Below are positions 46,900-56,671 of a stretch of 64,000 nt of DNA, in pieces. Where the stretch lies: NCBI RefSeq assembly GCF_003363015.1, contig NZ_QRAP01000006.1, positions 186,001 to 250,000 of the forward strand, given 5' to 3'. Numbering within the stretch: the stretch's first letter is position 1; every line of letters starts with the position of its first letter. The position numbers were made by a program, and so were the translations under genes. The stretch comes from Enterobacillus tribolii. GTDB lineage: Bacteria > Pseudomonadota > Gammaproteobacteria > Enterobacterales > Enterobacteriaceae. The notes beneath the pieces are model-generated. The model ran no database searches. It saw only the letters and a list, made by a program, of their open reading frames with translations, and was not told the origin of the DNA.

Positions 46900-48210
46900 T
46901 TAGTCATGCGGCCTCAGGTCCACGACCCGCTGCGCTTTTCCTTCTGAGCGCGGAATATCCCCGCAGTTGGCGATGCTCACCTTGGTGGTCACGCCGACCA
47001 TCGACTTGATCCGATGGCGCAGGTCATTACAAATATCGCAACGCAGATCGTTGCTGATCCCGACGCTGTGCTCCTTCAGCTCTACCCGCACCGCCAGCGT
47101 ATCCAGGTGGCCCTTGCGGTTAACCTCCAGCTGATAATGCGGTGAAAGCTGCTCGAACTTCATGATTTGTTCTTCGATCTGCGACGGGAATACGTTAACG
47201 CCGCGGATGATCAGCATGTCATCCGAACGTCCGGTGATCTTGCCCAGCCGGCGCATGTTGCGGGCGGTGCCCGGCAGCAGGCGGGTAAGATCGCGGGTGC
47301 GGTAGCGGATCACCGGCAGGGCTTCTTTGGTCAGGGTGGTAAAGACCAGTTCGCCGCTTTCGCCGTCGCTCAGGGACAGGCCGCTGTCCGGATCGATGAT
47401 TTCCGGGAAGAAATGATCTTCCCACACCGTCGGGCCGTCCTGATGCTCCATGCATTCCATCGCCACCCCCGGCCCCATCACTTCCGACAGACCGTAGATA
47501 TCCATCGCTTTGATGCCCATGCGTTCTTCAATCTCGGTACGCAGCGACTCGCTCCACGGCTCCGCGCCGAATACCCCGATGCGCAGGGAGCAACCACGGG
47601 CGTCGCCGCCCATTCTGCGCTCCAGTTCATCGATTAGCGTCAGGCAGTAAGACGGCGTTACCATGATGACGTCGGGCTTGAAGTCGAGGATCAACTGTGC
47701 CTGTTTCTCCGTCTGGCCGCCGGACATCGGGATTACCGCGGCGCCCAGGCGCTCCGCGCCGTAGTGCGCGCCGAGGCCGCCGGTGAACAGGCCGTAGCCG
47801 TAAGCCACGTGAATCTTGTCTTTCGGCGTCGCGCCGGCAGCACGCAGGCAGCGGGCGACGATGTTGGCCCAGTTATCGATGTCGCGCTGGGTATAACCCA
47901 CCACGGTCGGGCGGCCGGTGGTGCCCGATGAGGCATGAATACGTACTACCTGTTCCATCGGCACCGCGAAGGTATCGAACGGGTAGTTGTCGCGCAGATC
48001 CTGTTTGGTGGTGTACGGGAACTTGGCGAGGTCGCTCATAACCTTAAAATCATGGGGATGCACGCCGGCGTTATCGAACTTGCGGCGGTACATCGGGACG
48101 TTGTTGTAGGCGTGGTTTAACGTCCACTTCATGCGCTCAAGCTGGAGAGCCTGAATTTCGTCGCGTGAAGCGAACTCAATCGGATCTAAATGCTGCAGGT
48201 TTGTGCTCAT
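46900..48210 (-). CDS. paaK: phenylacetate-CoA ligase
   Basis: 436-aa adenylate-forming enzyme that activates phenylacetate with CoA and ATP, the entry step of the pathway. The AMP-binding signature is HASSGTTGRPTVVGYT (about 91-106). YGLSEVMGPG and RTRDLTRLLPG are further core motifs, and the C-terminal domain has GKITGRSDDMLIIRGVNVFPSQIEE. Last gene of the paaA-K operon; a 64-bp gap separates it from paaJ. Confidence 0.97.
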   Translation of the reverse strand: MSTNLQHLDPIEFASRDEIQALQLERMKWTLNHAYNNVPMYRRKFDNAGVHPHDFKVMSDLAKFPYTTKQDLRDNYPFDTFAVPMEQVVRIHASSGTTGRPTVVGYTQRDIDNWANIVARCLRAAGATPKDKIHVAYGYGLFTGGLGAHYGAERLGAAVIPMSGGQTEKQAQLILDFKPDVIMVTPSYCLTLIDELERRMGGDARGCSLRIGVFGAEPWSESLRTEIEERMGIKAMDIYGLSEVMGPGVAMECMEHQDGPTVWEDHFFPEIIDPDSGLSLSDGESGELVFTTLTKEALPVIRYRTRDLTRLLPGTARNMRRLGKITGRSDDMLIIRGVNVFPSQIEEQIMKFEQLSPHYQLEVNRKGHLDTLAVRVELKEHSVGISNDLRCDICNDLRHRIKSMVGVTTKVSIANCGDIPRSEGKAQRVVDLRPHD

Positions 48211-48274
48211 AATTGCCGTTCCTGATATTTAATAATTATTCGGGCTTACTGCCTTCCCGGAGGAAGGCAATGGA

Positions 48275-49480
48275 TCAGACACGTTCGATAATCATGGCGA
48301 TGCCCTGGCCGACGCCGATGCACATGGTGCACAGCGCGTAGCGGCCTGAGCGACGTTCCAGCTCCAGCGTTGCCGCCAGCGCCAGACGCGCGCCGCTCAT
48401 TCCCAGCGGGTGACCGAGTGCGATGGCGCCCCCGTTGGGATTAACGTGTTCGGCATCGTCCGGCAGTCCGAGCTGACGCATCACCGCCAGCGACTGGGCG
48501 GCAAACGCTTCGTTGAGTTCAATTACGTCCATCTGCGCCAGGTTCAGCCCTGCCAGTTCCAGCACTTTGCGGGTGGCCGGCAGCGGGCCGATGCCCATGA
48601 TGCGCGGTTCCACGCCGCAGGTGGCGGTGGCGACGATGCGCGCTTTGGGCGTCAGCCCCTGCTGCAACGCCATGGCTTCGGAGGCCACGATCAGCGCGGC
48701 CGCGCCGTCGTTGACGCCGGACGCGTTGCCGGCGGTGACGCTGCCCGGCATGCGGAACGGCGTTTTCAGTTTCTGTAACTGTTCCAGCGTCGTTTCAGGG
48801 CGCGGGTGTTCATCCTCGATCACGTGCGTTTCCGCGCCTTTTTTCCCTTTGATGACCACCGGGGTAATTTCCTGCGCCAGCACGCCGTTGGCCTGAGCGC
48901 GCGCGGTGCGTTGCTGGCTGCGCAGGGCGAAGGCGTCCTGATCGTCACGGCTGATGGCGAACTGGCTGGCGACGTTCTCTGCGGTTTCCGGCATGGAGTC
49001 GGTGCCGAACGCGCCGTGCATCAGCGGGTTAACGAAGCGCCAGCCGATGGTGGTGTCGAAGATTTCGGCCTGACGGCTGAACGCGCTTTCGGCTTTGCCC
49101 ATCACGAACGGCGCGCGGCTCATCGACTCCGCGCCGCCGGCCAGCATCAGCGCGGCGTCGCCGGCGCGGATGGCGCGGGCCGCCATGCCCAGCGCGTCGA
49201 GGCCGGAACCGCACAGGCGGTTGATGGTGGTGCCGGATACCGTGAGCGGCAGGCCGGCCAGCAACGCCGCCATGCGCGCGACGTTACGGTTGTCTTCGCC
49301 GGCCTGGTTGGCGCAGCCCAGGATCACGTCGTCCACCCGCTCCCAGTCCAGCGACGGATAGCGCGCCATCAGCGCCCGCAGCGGAACGGCCGCCAGATCG
49401 TCCGCCCGCAGGCCGGCCAGCGCGCCCGCATAACGACCGATGGGGGTGCGAACGCCGTCGCAGATAAAAGCGTGAGTCAT
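48275..49480 (-). CDS. paaJ: 3-oxoadipyl-CoA / 3-oxo-5,6-dehydrosuberyl-CoA thiolase
   Basis: 401-aa thiolase. The nucleophile Cys is in NRLCGSGLDALGMA (about 90), the catalytic His in GGAIALGHPLGMSGAR, and the second Cys in CIGVGQG near the C-terminus. It catalyses both thiolytic cleavages of the pathway. ATG 49480 has AGGAG seven bases upstream and overlaps the paaI stop by ATGA; an upstream in-frame extension is not needed. Confidence 0.96.
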   Translation of the reverse strand: MTHAFICDGVRTPIGRYAGALAGLRADDLAAVPLRALMARYPSLDWERVDDVILGCANQAGEDNRNVARMAALLAGLPLTVSGTTINRLCGSGLDALGMAARAIRAGDAALMLAGGAESMSRAPFVMGKAESAFSRQAEIFDTTIGWRFVNPLMHGAFGTDSMPETAENVASQFAISRDDQDAFALRSQQRTARAQANGVLAQEITPVVIKGKKGAETHVIEDEHPRPETTLEQLQKLKTPFRMPGSVTAGNASGVNDGAAALIVASEAMALQQGLTPKARIVATATCGVEPRIMGIGPLPATRKVLELAGLNLAQMDVIELNEAFAAQSLAVMRQLGLPDDAEHVNPNGGAIALGHPLGMSGARLALAATLELERRSGRYALCTMCIGVGQGIAMIIERV

Positions 49481-49917
49481 GACGGTTCTCCTAATACGGA
49501 ATGTCCCAGGCGGTGGGCGCGCCCGCGGAAGCAAGCGACGGTTTTGCCGGTTTGATTAATGATTTCCACGTCGTACAGCCCCGTGGTTTTCCCCTGGTAG
49601 CGCACGTTGGCGATGGCCGTGAGGCGGTCGCCGGCGAAGGAGGGGCGGATGAAGTCGATGGAGCACCCCGATGCGACCGCCGCCAGCCCCTGGCTGTTGC
49701 AGGCGTAAGCGAATGCGGTATCCGCCAGGCTGAACAACTGACCGCCGTGGCAAGTCTGGTGGCCGTTGAGCATCTGCGGCGCCACGGTCATGCTGACCCT
49801 GGCGAGACCGTTGTCCACTTCGTCGATTTGCATTCCCATTGCTTGTGCGCAGGTGTCGTGCGCGAACATGTGTGTGGCGCACTCCTGCGCCAACAACCGT
49901 GGATTCTTGGCATTCAT
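49477..49917 (-). CDS. paaI: hydroxyphenylacetyl-CoA thioesterase PaaI
   Basis: 146-aa hotdog-fold thioesterase. NGHQTCHGGQLFSLADTAFAYACN is the conserved hotdog helix region with the catalytic Asp. It hydrolyses ring-hydroxylated phenylacetyl-CoA derivatives that would trap CoA. It overlaps both paaH and paaJ by ATGA, consistent with tight translational coupling. Confidence 0.95.
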   Translation of the reverse strand: MNAKNPRLLAQECATHMFAHDTCAQAMGMQIDEVDNGLARVSMTVAPQMLNGHQTCHGGQLFSLADTAFAYACNSQGLAAVASGCSIDFIRPSFAGDRLTAIANVRYQGKTTGLYDVEIINQTGKTVACFRGRAHRLGHSVLGEPS

Positions 49918-51464
49918 GCGGCCCGATCTCCGGTCGTAAGTGAGAAATCCGCAGGCGGGTAACCGGCGGCCAGTTGACGCAACAACGGCGTCGGGCGATA
50001 GCGGGGTTCGCCATAAAATTCGTGAAGGTTATCCATGACCTGCAGCAGGGTTTTCCATCCCAGACGCGCTCCCCAGGCCAGCGGCCCGAGAGGGTAGTTC
50101 ACGCCGTAACGCATCGCCGTATCGGTATCGGCGGCGCTGGCGATGCGTTTGTTCACCACGTCGAGCGCTTCGTTGCACAACATGGCGACGGTGCGCAGGG
50201 TGAGCAGGCCGGGGTAGTCGGGCAGGACGATCACCCGTTTACCCAGTGACTGTAGCAACGCGATAATCGTGGCGTTGTGCTGCTCCCCGTTTTGCAGGGC
50301 GGGGCTGATGGCGATGACGGACGCATTGGCGTAATCAACGGAGAGGTCGAACAGCACCACGGGTTTGCCGGTTTCAGCAGCAGTCTGCGTAGCTGTTTTA
50401 CCATTCGTTAACATAAATGTAACTTCGTTTATACAGGCGAATGGACTGGTCTGACCGGCTTCTATGATCGCGTTCGCATTTGTCTGTAACGCTCCGGCCA
50501 GTCCCGGCAGGGAAGACCAGTCGCCGTGCAGGGTTATCTGTGCTGCCGGCGCGCTTACCGGCGCGGCGAAAGCGGCTTCTTCCTGAGTACCGGCGTTGTC
50601 GTAACGGTAAAAACCGCGGCCGCTTTTACGGCCCAAATGCCCGGCGAGCACCAGTTCCTGCTGGGCCAGCGAGGGCTGGAAGCGCGGATCGAAACAGAAG
50701 GCGCTAAACACGGATTCCGTCACGGCGTAGTTGACGTCCTGGCCGATCAGATCGGTCAGTTGCAGCGGCCCCATGGCGAAACCGCCGGCGTCGCGCACCA
50801 CGGCGTCCAGCGTGGCCGGAGACGCGATCTGTTCCTCCAGCGCGCGCAGGGTTTCCGCGTAAAACGGGCGGGCGACGCGGTTGACGATAAAGCCCGGCGT
50901 GGAGCGGCACAGCACCGGCTGTTTACCCCAGCGGCGCGCCAGCGCTTGCAGGGCGGTAAGCACGTCGGCGGAGGTTTCCAGCCCGCGGACGATTTCCACC
51001 AGCTTCATCAGCGGCGCCGGGTTGAAAAAGTGCAGGCCGGCCATGCGCTGCGGGTGTTGCAGGGCGCTGGCGATGGCGGTGATCGACAGGGAAGAGGTAT
51101 TGCTGGCGAACAGGGTGTCCGCAGAGCAAATCGCTTCCAGGTCGCGGAACAGGCTTTGCTTGATCTCCAGGCGCTCCGCCACGGCCTCAATCACCAGACC
51201 GCAACCCGCCAGATCCGGTAGCGCCGCCGCCGGAGCGATGCGCGCCAGCAGGGCGTCAGTGGCGGCCGCGTCGGCTTTGCCGGCTTCCACCCGTTTCATC
51301 AGCCGGGAACGCAGCGCGGCCAGCGCTTTTTGCCCGGCTTCGGCGGCGATGTCATACAAAAAAACGCGGTGACCGGCCTGTGCCGCCACCTGGGCGATGC
51401 CGATCCCCATCGTACCGGCGCCGATAACGGCGACATCGGCATTTGAGAGAGAGTTAATCATCAT
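49914..51464 (-). CDS. paaH: 3-hydroxyadipyl-CoA dehydrogenase PaaH
   Basis: 516-aa NAD-dependent 3-hydroxyacyl-CoA dehydrogenase. The Rossmann motif GAGTMGIGIAQVAAQAGH is at about 15-32, the catalytic region SNTSSLSITAIA, HFFNPAPLMKLVEI and PGFIVNRVARPFY near 120-200, and a second C-terminal domain (PGLLTLRTVAMLCNEALDVV, GVNYPLGPLAWG) follows. The linker between the domains is longer than in the E. coli enzyme (about 475 aa). Tandem ATG at 51464/51461; the first overlaps the paaG stop (TAATG). Confidence 0.96.
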   Translation of the reverse strand: MMINSLSNADVAVIGAGTMGIGIAQVAAQAGHRVFLYDIAAEAGQKALAALRSRLMKRVEAGKADAAATDALLARIAPAAALPDLAGCGLVIEAVAERLEIKQSLFRDLEAICSADTLFASNTSSLSITAIASALQHPQRMAGLHFFNPAPLMKLVEIVRGLETSADVLTALQALARRWGKQPVLCRSTPGFIVNRVARPFYAETLRALEEQIASPATLDAVVRDAGGFAMGPLQLTDLIGQDVNYAVTESVFSAFCFDPRFQPSLAQQELVLAGHLGRKSGRGFYRYDNAGTQEEAAFAAPVSAPAAQITLHGDWSSLPGLAGALQTNANAIIEAGQTSPFACINEVTFMLTNGKTATQTAAETGKPVVLFDLSVDYANASVIAISPALQNGEQHNATIIALLQSLGKRVIVLPDYPGLLTLRTVAMLCNEALDVVNKRIASAADTDTAMRYGVNYPLGPLAWGARLGWKTLLQVMDNLHEFYGEPRYRPTPLLRQLAAGYPPADFSLTTGDRAA

Positions 51465-52255
51465 TATTTCCCGCGAAACTCAGGCTGACGCTTGGCGAAG
51501 AAGGCGCTGACGCCCTCGCGGTAATCATCGCTGCGCCCGCCGAGGCGTTGCAGATCGCGCTCCAGATCGAGCTGCTGATCCAGCGTGTTGGTTGCCGATG
51601 CGTTGATGGCTTTCTTGATCAGCCCCAGCCCGTAAGTTGGCTGCGTCGCCAGATGCTGCGCCAGCGTCTGGGTTTTGTCGGCCAGTTGCTCCGGCTCCAC
51701 GACCTGCCAGATCAACCCCCATGCCAGCGCCTGCTCTGCGCTGACCTTATCGCCCAGCAGCGCCATACCCATCGCGCGGGCGCGTCCGGCGAGGCGGGGC
51801 AGAAACCAGCTGCCGCCGGAGTCCGGCACCAGGCCGAGGCGGCAGAACGACTGAATGAAGCTGGCGGAAGACGAGGCGATCACGATATCGCAGGCGAAGG
51901 CCAGCGCGGCGCCCGCGCCGGCAGCGACGCCGTTAACGGCGCAGATCACCGGCTTCGGCAGTGAGGTAATACGGCGGATCAGCGGGTTGTAAAAACGTTC
52001 AACGGACAGGCCGAGATCCGGCGTTTCCTGATCGACGCTGACATTGCGGTCATTCAAATCCTGCCCGGCGCAAAAGCCGCGGCCCGCGCCGGTGATAAGC
52101 AGGCAGCGCACGCTGTCGTCGCGCTCGGCGATCTTCAGCGCTTCAGCGAGCTGGCGGTGCATTTCATCGTTGAAGCTGTTCAGCCGGTCGGGGCGGTTCA
52201 GGGTCAGCGTCAGTACGCCGGCTTCAACGTGGGTTAAAATCATCGGAGTTTCCAT
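51464..52255 (-). CDS. paaG: ring-1,2-epoxyphenylacetyl-CoA isomerase PaaG
   Basis: 263-aa crotonase-fold enzyme that isomerises the epoxide to the seven-membered oxepin-CoA. CLLITGAGRGFCAGQDLNDRN and VICAVNGVAAGAGAALAFACDIVIAS form the oxyanion hole. Two in-frame starts, ATG 52255 and ATG 52243, are possible; the second has GGAAAC upstream. It follows paaF after 4 bp. Confidence 0.96.
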   Translation of the reverse strand: METPMILTHVEAGVLTLTLNRPDRLNSFNDEMHRQLAEALKIAERDDSVRCLLITGAGRGFCAGQDLNDRNVSVDQETPDLGLSVERFYNPLIRRITSLPKPVICAVNGVAAGAGAALAFACDIVIASSSASFIQSFCRLGLVPDSGGSWFLPRLAGRARAMGMALLGDKVSAEQALAWGLIWQVVEPEQLADKTQTLAQHLATQPTYGLGLIKKAINASATNTLDQQLDLERDLQRLGGRSDDYREGVSAFFAKRQPEFRGK

Positions 52256-52259
52256 GTCA

Positions 52260-53033
52260 TCAACGGCCTTTAAATTCAGGTGAACGTTTATCGAAGAAGG
52301 CGGCGATACCTTCCCGGCGGTCTTCAGTACCGGCCAGGACGGTAAACAGCTGGCGTTCGGCGATCAGGCCGGGCGCCAGCGCGCTTTCCTGCGCCTGCTT
52401 CAGGGCGGCTTTGGCTGCGCGCAGCGCCAGCGGCGCCTGTGCGCCGATGCGTGCGGCGAGGCGTTGTGCGGTTTCCAGCGTCAGGGCATCAACGCAAACC
52501 TCGCTGACCAGCCCGGCCTGCAAGGCACGGCGGGCATCGATCGCTTCGCCGCTGAGCACCATCTGGTACGCCAGCGATTTGCCCACGCTGCGGATCAGCC
52601 GCTGAGTGCCGCCCGCGCCGGGCATCAGGCCCAGCGTGATTTCCGGCAGCCCGAAACGGGCGCTTTCGCCGCAGATCACCACGTCGCTGGCCAGCGCCAG
52701 CTCGCAGCCGGCGCCCAGCGCATAACCGTTAACGGCGGCGACGATTGGCTTGCTGAAGGCGCTGAAACGTTGCCAAACCTGCGGGCGGCGGTCGGTCAGG
52801 GTGGCGGCGACGTCCTGCTGTTGCAGTTCACGCAAATCGGCCCCGGCGGCAAAGAAGCGCGCCGAACCGGTAATCACCACGCAGCCGACGCTTTCATCGC
52901 CGTCGGCCTGCTCAAGCCGCAGCACCAATTGCTCCAGGCAGTCGGTGCTGAGGGCGTTGCGTGCGTCGGGGCGGTTCAGCGTCAGGGTCAGAACCCGTCC
53001 GGCCTGCGCGCTTAAAATCCAGTCACAGCTCAT
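52260..53033 (-). CDS. paaF: 2,3-dehydroadipyl-CoA hydratase PaaF
   Basis: 257-aa crotonase-family enoyl-CoA hydratase. FFAAGADLRELQQQD and VAAVNGYALGAGCELALASDVVICGESARFGLPEITLGLMPGAGGTQRL contain the oxyanion hole and the two catalytic acidic residues. ATG 53033 has AGGGG six bases upstream; a GTG one codon earlier is less likely. It hydrates dehydroadipyl-CoA for PaaH. Confidence 0.96.
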   Translation of the reverse strand: MSCDWILSAQAGRVLTLTLNRPDARNALSTDCLEQLVLRLEQADGDESVGCVVITGSARFFAAGADLRELQQQDVAATLTDRRPQVWQRFSAFSKPIVAAVNGYALGAGCELALASDVVICGESARFGLPEITLGLMPGAGGTQRLIRSVGKSLAYQMVLSGEAIDARRALQAGLVSEVCVDALTLETAQRLAARIGAQAPLALRAAKAALKQAQESALAPGLIAERQLFTVLAGTEDRREGIAAFFDKRSPEFKGR

Positions 53034-53042
53034 CACCGGCCC

Positions 53043-54098
53043 CTATACGTCGAAGTCCAGCACCACGCCGTCGCCTTTCGGACGCGACTGGCAACTGAGA
53101 ATGAAACCGGCCTCGATCTGATCCGGTTCCAGGCTGTAGTTGATGCCCATCTCCACTTCACCGGCCAGCACCCTGCACTTGCAGGTGGCGCACACGCCGC
53201 CCTTGCAGGCGTAGGGCAGGTCGGCGCCCTGGCGCAGCGCGGCGTCGAGGATGCTGTCATCCTCGGCGCTCATCTCAATTTCCTGCTCGGCACCGTCCTG
53301 CACGAGGACAAAGCGGGTCGCGACGCGTTCGGTAGCGCTGGCCGTGATGCCGCCGGCGCTGGTGTTGAAGCGTTCGGTGAAGATGCGGTCTGCTGTCATG
53401 CCTGCCTGTTCCAGCGCGGTGTGAACGTCGTCCATCATGCTTTCCGGGCCGCAGACAAAGGCGCGGTCGAAGGCGGAATAGTCGAGCAGCGTGCGGCCGA
53501 TGTTGACCAGATGTTCGCTGTCGATACGGCCGTTCAGCAGCGGGCTGTCGCCGTTTTCCTGGCTGAACAGGTACAACACCTGAAAACGCTGGGCATAGCG
53601 GTTTTTCAGATCGGTCAGCGCTTCACGGAACATCACGGTACGGCTGGTGCGGTTGCCGTAAATCAGGGTGAAGCGGCTTTCCGGCTCCTGCTGCAACGTG
53701 GTGGTGATGATCGACAGCAGCGGCGTGATGCCGGAACCGGCGGCCACGGCCAGATAGTTGCCGCGCGTGCCGGGACGCGGCAGATAGCCGAACTGCCCCT
53801 GCGGCACCATAACGTCGATGCTGTCGCCGCTTTTCAGGTGGGTATTGGCGAAGCCGGAGAAACGTCCTTCGGGAATGGCTTTCACGCCGATTTGCAACAC
53901 GCCGTCCTGCGGCGAGCTGCAAATGGAGTAGCAACGGCGTAACTCCTGGCCGTCAATCAGGGCTTTCAGCGTCAGGTGCTGGCCGGGGGTGTAGTGATAG
54001 TGTGACCGTAGTTGTTCCGGCACGTGCAGGGTAATCGCCACCGCGTCCGGTGTTTCGCGCGTAATGGCTGCGATGTTCAGGCGATGAAAGACCGTCAT
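53043..54098 (-). CDS. paaE: phenylacetyl-CoA epoxidase reductase subunit PaaE
   Basis: 351-aa electron-transfer subunit. An FAD domain (RCYSICSSPQDGVLQIGVK), an NAD domain (GSGITPLLSIITTTLQ, CGPESMMDDV) and a C-terminal plant-type 2Fe-2S ferredoxin domain (YACKGGVCATCKCRV ... LSCQ) occur in that order. It passes electrons from NADPH to the diiron PaaA. ATG 54098 gives the conserved MTVFHRL start; GAGGAG lies about 12 bases upstream. Confidence 0.95.
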   Translation of the reverse strand: MTVFHRLNIAAITRETPDAVAITLHVPEQLRSHYHYTPGQHLTLKALIDGQELRRCYSICSSPQDGVLQIGVKAIPEGRFSGFANTHLKSGDSIDVMVPQGQFGYLPRPGTRGNYLAVAAGSGITPLLSIITTTLQQEPESRFTLIYGNRTSRTVMFREALTDLKNRYAQRFQVLYLFSQENGDSPLLNGRIDSEHLVNIGRTLLDYSAFDRAFVCGPESMMDDVHTALEQAGMTADRIFTERFNTSAGGITASATERVATRFVLVQDGAEQEIEMSAEDDSILDAALRQGADLPYACKGGVCATCKCRVLAGEVEMGINYSLEPDQIEAGFILSCQSRPKGDGVVLDFDV

Positions 54099-54115
54099 GG
54101 GTTTTCTGCGCTCCT

Positions 54116-54625
54116 CTAAATGCATTTGAAGTAATCGAACGGTTCCAGACACTGCGTACAGCGATAGAGCGCCTTACAAGCGGTAGAGCCGAATTCGCTG
54201 ATTCTTTGGGTATGGGTGCTGCCGCAGCGGGGGCACTGGACCGGTCCGGACGCCAGCGGTTTCTCGCAGGCATTTCCCTGAGGCGGCGCCACGCCGAAGA
54301 CGCGCAGGCGTTCTTTGGCGTCGGCGTTCATCCAGTCGGTGGTCCAGGCCGGGCTGAGGCTGATGTCCACGGTGACCGGGCTGAAGCCGGCGTCGCTCAG
54401 GGTGTGTTTGATCTCGCCGATCAAAAATTCGGTGGCAGGGCAGCCGGAGTACGTCGGGGTAAAGGTGATACGCCAGCCCCCGCCGTTATTCTCCACATGG
54501 CGTACCATGCCGAGATCGGTGATTGACAACACCGGAAGCTCCGGATCGCTGATCTGATGCAGACATTGCCAGATCCGGTGAATCTCTGGCGCCAGCAGCG
54601 TATCTGACGGTATTTGTTGCTCCAT
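54116..54625 (-). CDS. paaD: phenylacetyl-CoA epoxidase assembly protein PaaD
   Basis: 169-aa protein with an N-terminal MIP18/DUF59 domain (ISDPELPVLSITDLGMVRHVE, TPTYSGCPATEFL) and a C-terminal zinc-ribbon-like CPRCGS ... CTQC segment. DUF59 proteins help insert Fe-S clusters; PaaD is required in vivo, probably for maturation of PaaE. It lies between paaC and paaE. Confidence 0.94.
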   Translation of the reverse strand: MEQQIPSDTLLAPEIHRIWQCLHQISDPELPVLSITDLGMVRHVENNGGGWRITFTPTYSGCPATEFLIGEIKHTLSDAGFSPVTVDISLSPAWTTDWMNADAKERLRVFGVAPPQGNACEKPLASGPVQCPRCGSTHTQRISEFGSTACKALYRCTQCLEPFDYFKCI

Positions 54626-54652
54626 AACTGACCTGCCTGTTGATGTTTCGTG

Positions 54653-55414
54653 TTACCAGTTGCAGTTGGGGTAGGCGCGTTGCAGGAACTGCATCTCCGC
54701 CAGAATGAATCCCAGATGCTCCGTGTGTTGACCCTGCTTACCGCCGCGGCGGTACGGAACTTCCTGCGGCAGTTGCAGCGTGGCCTGTTTCAGGGTGTTC
54801 CCCACCTGGGCCAGCCAGGGCTGACGCAGGCTTTCCGGGTCGACGGCGATCCCCTGTGCCGCCAGCTCAAGCTCCACGCCATCGGCGTTGAACAGCTCAT
54901 CGGTGAAGCGCCACAGCGCGTTAAGCGACTGCTGGACTTTGTCGTGGCTGAGGTCGGTGCCGTCGCCCAGGCGGATCATCCAGCCGCTGCTGTAACGCAC
55001 GTGGTAGTCCGCTTCCTTCAGCGACTTGGCGGCGATGGCGGCCAGTTGCGGATCGCGGCTTTCGCTCAGGGCGCGGTACAGCAGCTGGTGGTAGTTATCC
55101 AGCAGAAACTGGCGTACCAGCGTGTCGTTGAAACCGCCGTTAGGCTGTTCGGCCAGCAGCAGGTTGTTGAAATCCAGCTCGTCACGGGTGTAGGCCAGGC
55201 TATCTTCGTCAACGCCGTCGCCGGAAAGCTGCGCGGCGTAGGTGAGGAAGTTACGTGCCTGACCGAGCAGATCCAGGCCGATGTTGGCCAGCGCCATATC
55301 GATTTCCAGTTCGGGCGCGTGGCCGCACCATTCGCCCAGACGGTGGGAGAGGATCAGCGGGGTGTCGCCGAGGCGCAGCGCGTAGGTACGCAGGGAAGCA
55401 TTCGTGGTCGTCAT
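54653..55414 (-). CDS. paaC: phenylacetyl-CoA epoxidase structural subunit PaaC
   Basis: 253-aa ferritin-like subunit. It has the helical-bundle fold (LSHRLGEWCGHAPELEIDMALANIGLDLLGQARNFL, LKEADYHVRYSSGWMIRLGDGT) and pairs with PaaA to form the stable core of the multicomponent monooxygenase. Its iron site is thought to be nonfunctional in the family. It lies between paaB and paaD. Confidence 0.95.
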   Translation of the reverse strand: MTTTNASLRTYALRLGDTPLILSHRLGEWCGHAPELEIDMALANIGLDLLGQARNFLTYAAQLSGDGVDEDSLAYTRDELDFNNLLLAEQPNGGFNDTLVRQFLLDNYHQLLYRALSESRDPQLAAIAAKSLKEADYHVRYSSGWMIRLGDGTDLSHDKVQQSLNALWRFTDELFNADGVELELAAQGIAVDPESLRQPWLAQVGNTLKQATLQLPQEVPYRRGGKQGQHTEHLGFILAEMQFLQRAYPNCNW

Positions 55415-55423
55415 TACCGCTCC

Positions 55424-55711
55424 TTACATGTTCTTGATGCCATCGGGGATGGTGTAGAAAGTCGGGTGACGATAGATTTTGTCGTCGGACGGATCGAAAA
55501 ACGCTTCGCGGTCTTCCGGCTGGGTGGCGACCAGGTTCTCGGATTTCACGACCCAGATTGAGCTGCCTTCACCGCGGCGGGTGTAGGCGTCACGCGCGTT
55601 TTCCAGCGCCATCTGATCGTCCGCCGCGTGAACGCTGCCAACGTGACGGTGGGCCAAACCCTGCTTGCTGCGAATGAATACTTCGTAAAGCGGCCAATGT
55701 GATTGCGTCAT
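55424..55711 (-). CDS. paaB: phenylacetyl-CoA epoxidase subunit PaaB
   Basis: 95-aa small subunit, starting MTQSHWPLYEVFIRSKQGLAHRHVGSVHAADDQMALENARDAYTRRGEG, diagnostic of PaaB. It bridges PaaA-PaaC dimers and is required for activity. It lies 24 bp downstream of paaA. Confidence 0.96.
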   Translation of the reverse strand: MTQSHWPLYEVFIRSKQGLAHRHVGSVHAADDQMALENARDAYTRRGEGSSIWVVKSENLVATQPEDREAFFDPSDDKIYRHPTFYTIPDGIKNM

Positions 55712-55735
55712 TGTTTGGATTCCTTATCGTTTTAA

Positions 55736-56671
55736 TCAGGCGGCTTTGGCCGCATTTTTTTCTGCGTGCGCCATGGCGGCTTCGCGTACCCAACGGCCGG
55801 ATTCCCATGCCCGGCGTTTGTCGCCGACGCGTTCGTGGTTGCACAATCCGTAGCCTTTGATCACCTGGTAAAACTCGTCCCAGTTGATGGTGCCGAAGCG
55901 GTAGTGGCCGCTGGCTTCATCCCATTTCAGATCCGGATCGGGCGCGGTCATGCCCAGGGCTTCCAGTTGGGGAACGGTGTTGTCGACGAATTTCTGACGC
56001 AGTTCGTCGTTGCTGTGACGTTTGATCTTCCAGGCCATGCTTTGGGCGCTGTTCGGGGAGTCGGTGTCGGTCGGTCCGAACATCATCAGGGCCGGCCACC
56101 AGAAGCGGTTGATGGAATCCTGCAACATCGCGCGCTGCGCGGCGCTGCCGTTCGCCATCGCCATCGCGGCTTCATAGCCCTGGCGTTGGTGGAAGCTCTC
56201 TTCTTTACAGATTTTCACCATGGCGCGGGCGTAAGGCGCATAGGAAGTGCGGCACAGCGCCACCTGGTTGACGATGGCGGCGCCATCGACCAGCCAGCCG
56301 ATCACGCCGACATCTGCCCAGTTGAGGGTGGGATAGTTGAAGATGGAGGAGTATTTCATCTTGCCATCCAGCATCTTTTCGTAGATATCCTGACGCGAAC
56401 AACCCAGGGTTTCCGCTGCGCTGTACAGGTACAGGCCGTGGCCGGCTTCGTCCTGGATTTTCGCCAGCAGAATCGCTTTGCGACGCAGGCTCGGCGCGCG
56501 GGTCAGCCAGTTTGCCTCCGGCAGCATGCCGATCACTTCAGAGTGGGCGTGCTGCCCGATCTGCCGGATCAGGGTCTGACGGTAGGCATCAGGCATCCAG
56601 TCCTTGGCTTCTATCGGCGTGTCAGCCGCGATTGTGGCGTCGAAATGCGCCTGATGTTGCTCATCGGTCAT
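55736..56671 (-). CDS. paaA: phenylacetyl-CoA 1,2-epoxidase catalytic subunit PaaA
   Basis: 311-aa diiron monooxygenase subunit that inserts one oxygen atom into the ring of phenylacetyl-CoA. Iron-ligand helices include [17 protein letters not shown] and [21 protein letters not shown], with the E-x-x-H pattern of diiron carboxylate enzymes. First gene of the long paaABCDEFGHIJK operon; divergent from paaZ across a 322-bp control region. Confidence 0.97.
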   Translation of the reverse strand: MTDEQHQAHFDATIAADTPIEAKDWMPDAYRQTLIRQIGQHAHSEVIGMLPEANWLTRAPSLRRKAILLAKIQDEAGHGLYLYSAAETLGCSRQDIYEKMLDGKMKYSSIFNYPTLNWADVGVIGWLVDGAAIVNQVALCRTSYAPYARAMVKICKEESFHQRQGYEAAMAMANGSAAQRAMLQDSINRFWWPALMMFGPTDTDSPNSAQSMAWKIKRHSNDELRQKFVDNTVPQLEALGMTAPDPDLKWDEASGHYRFGTINWDEFYQVIKGYGLCNHERVGDKRRAWESGRWVREAAMAHAEKNAAKAA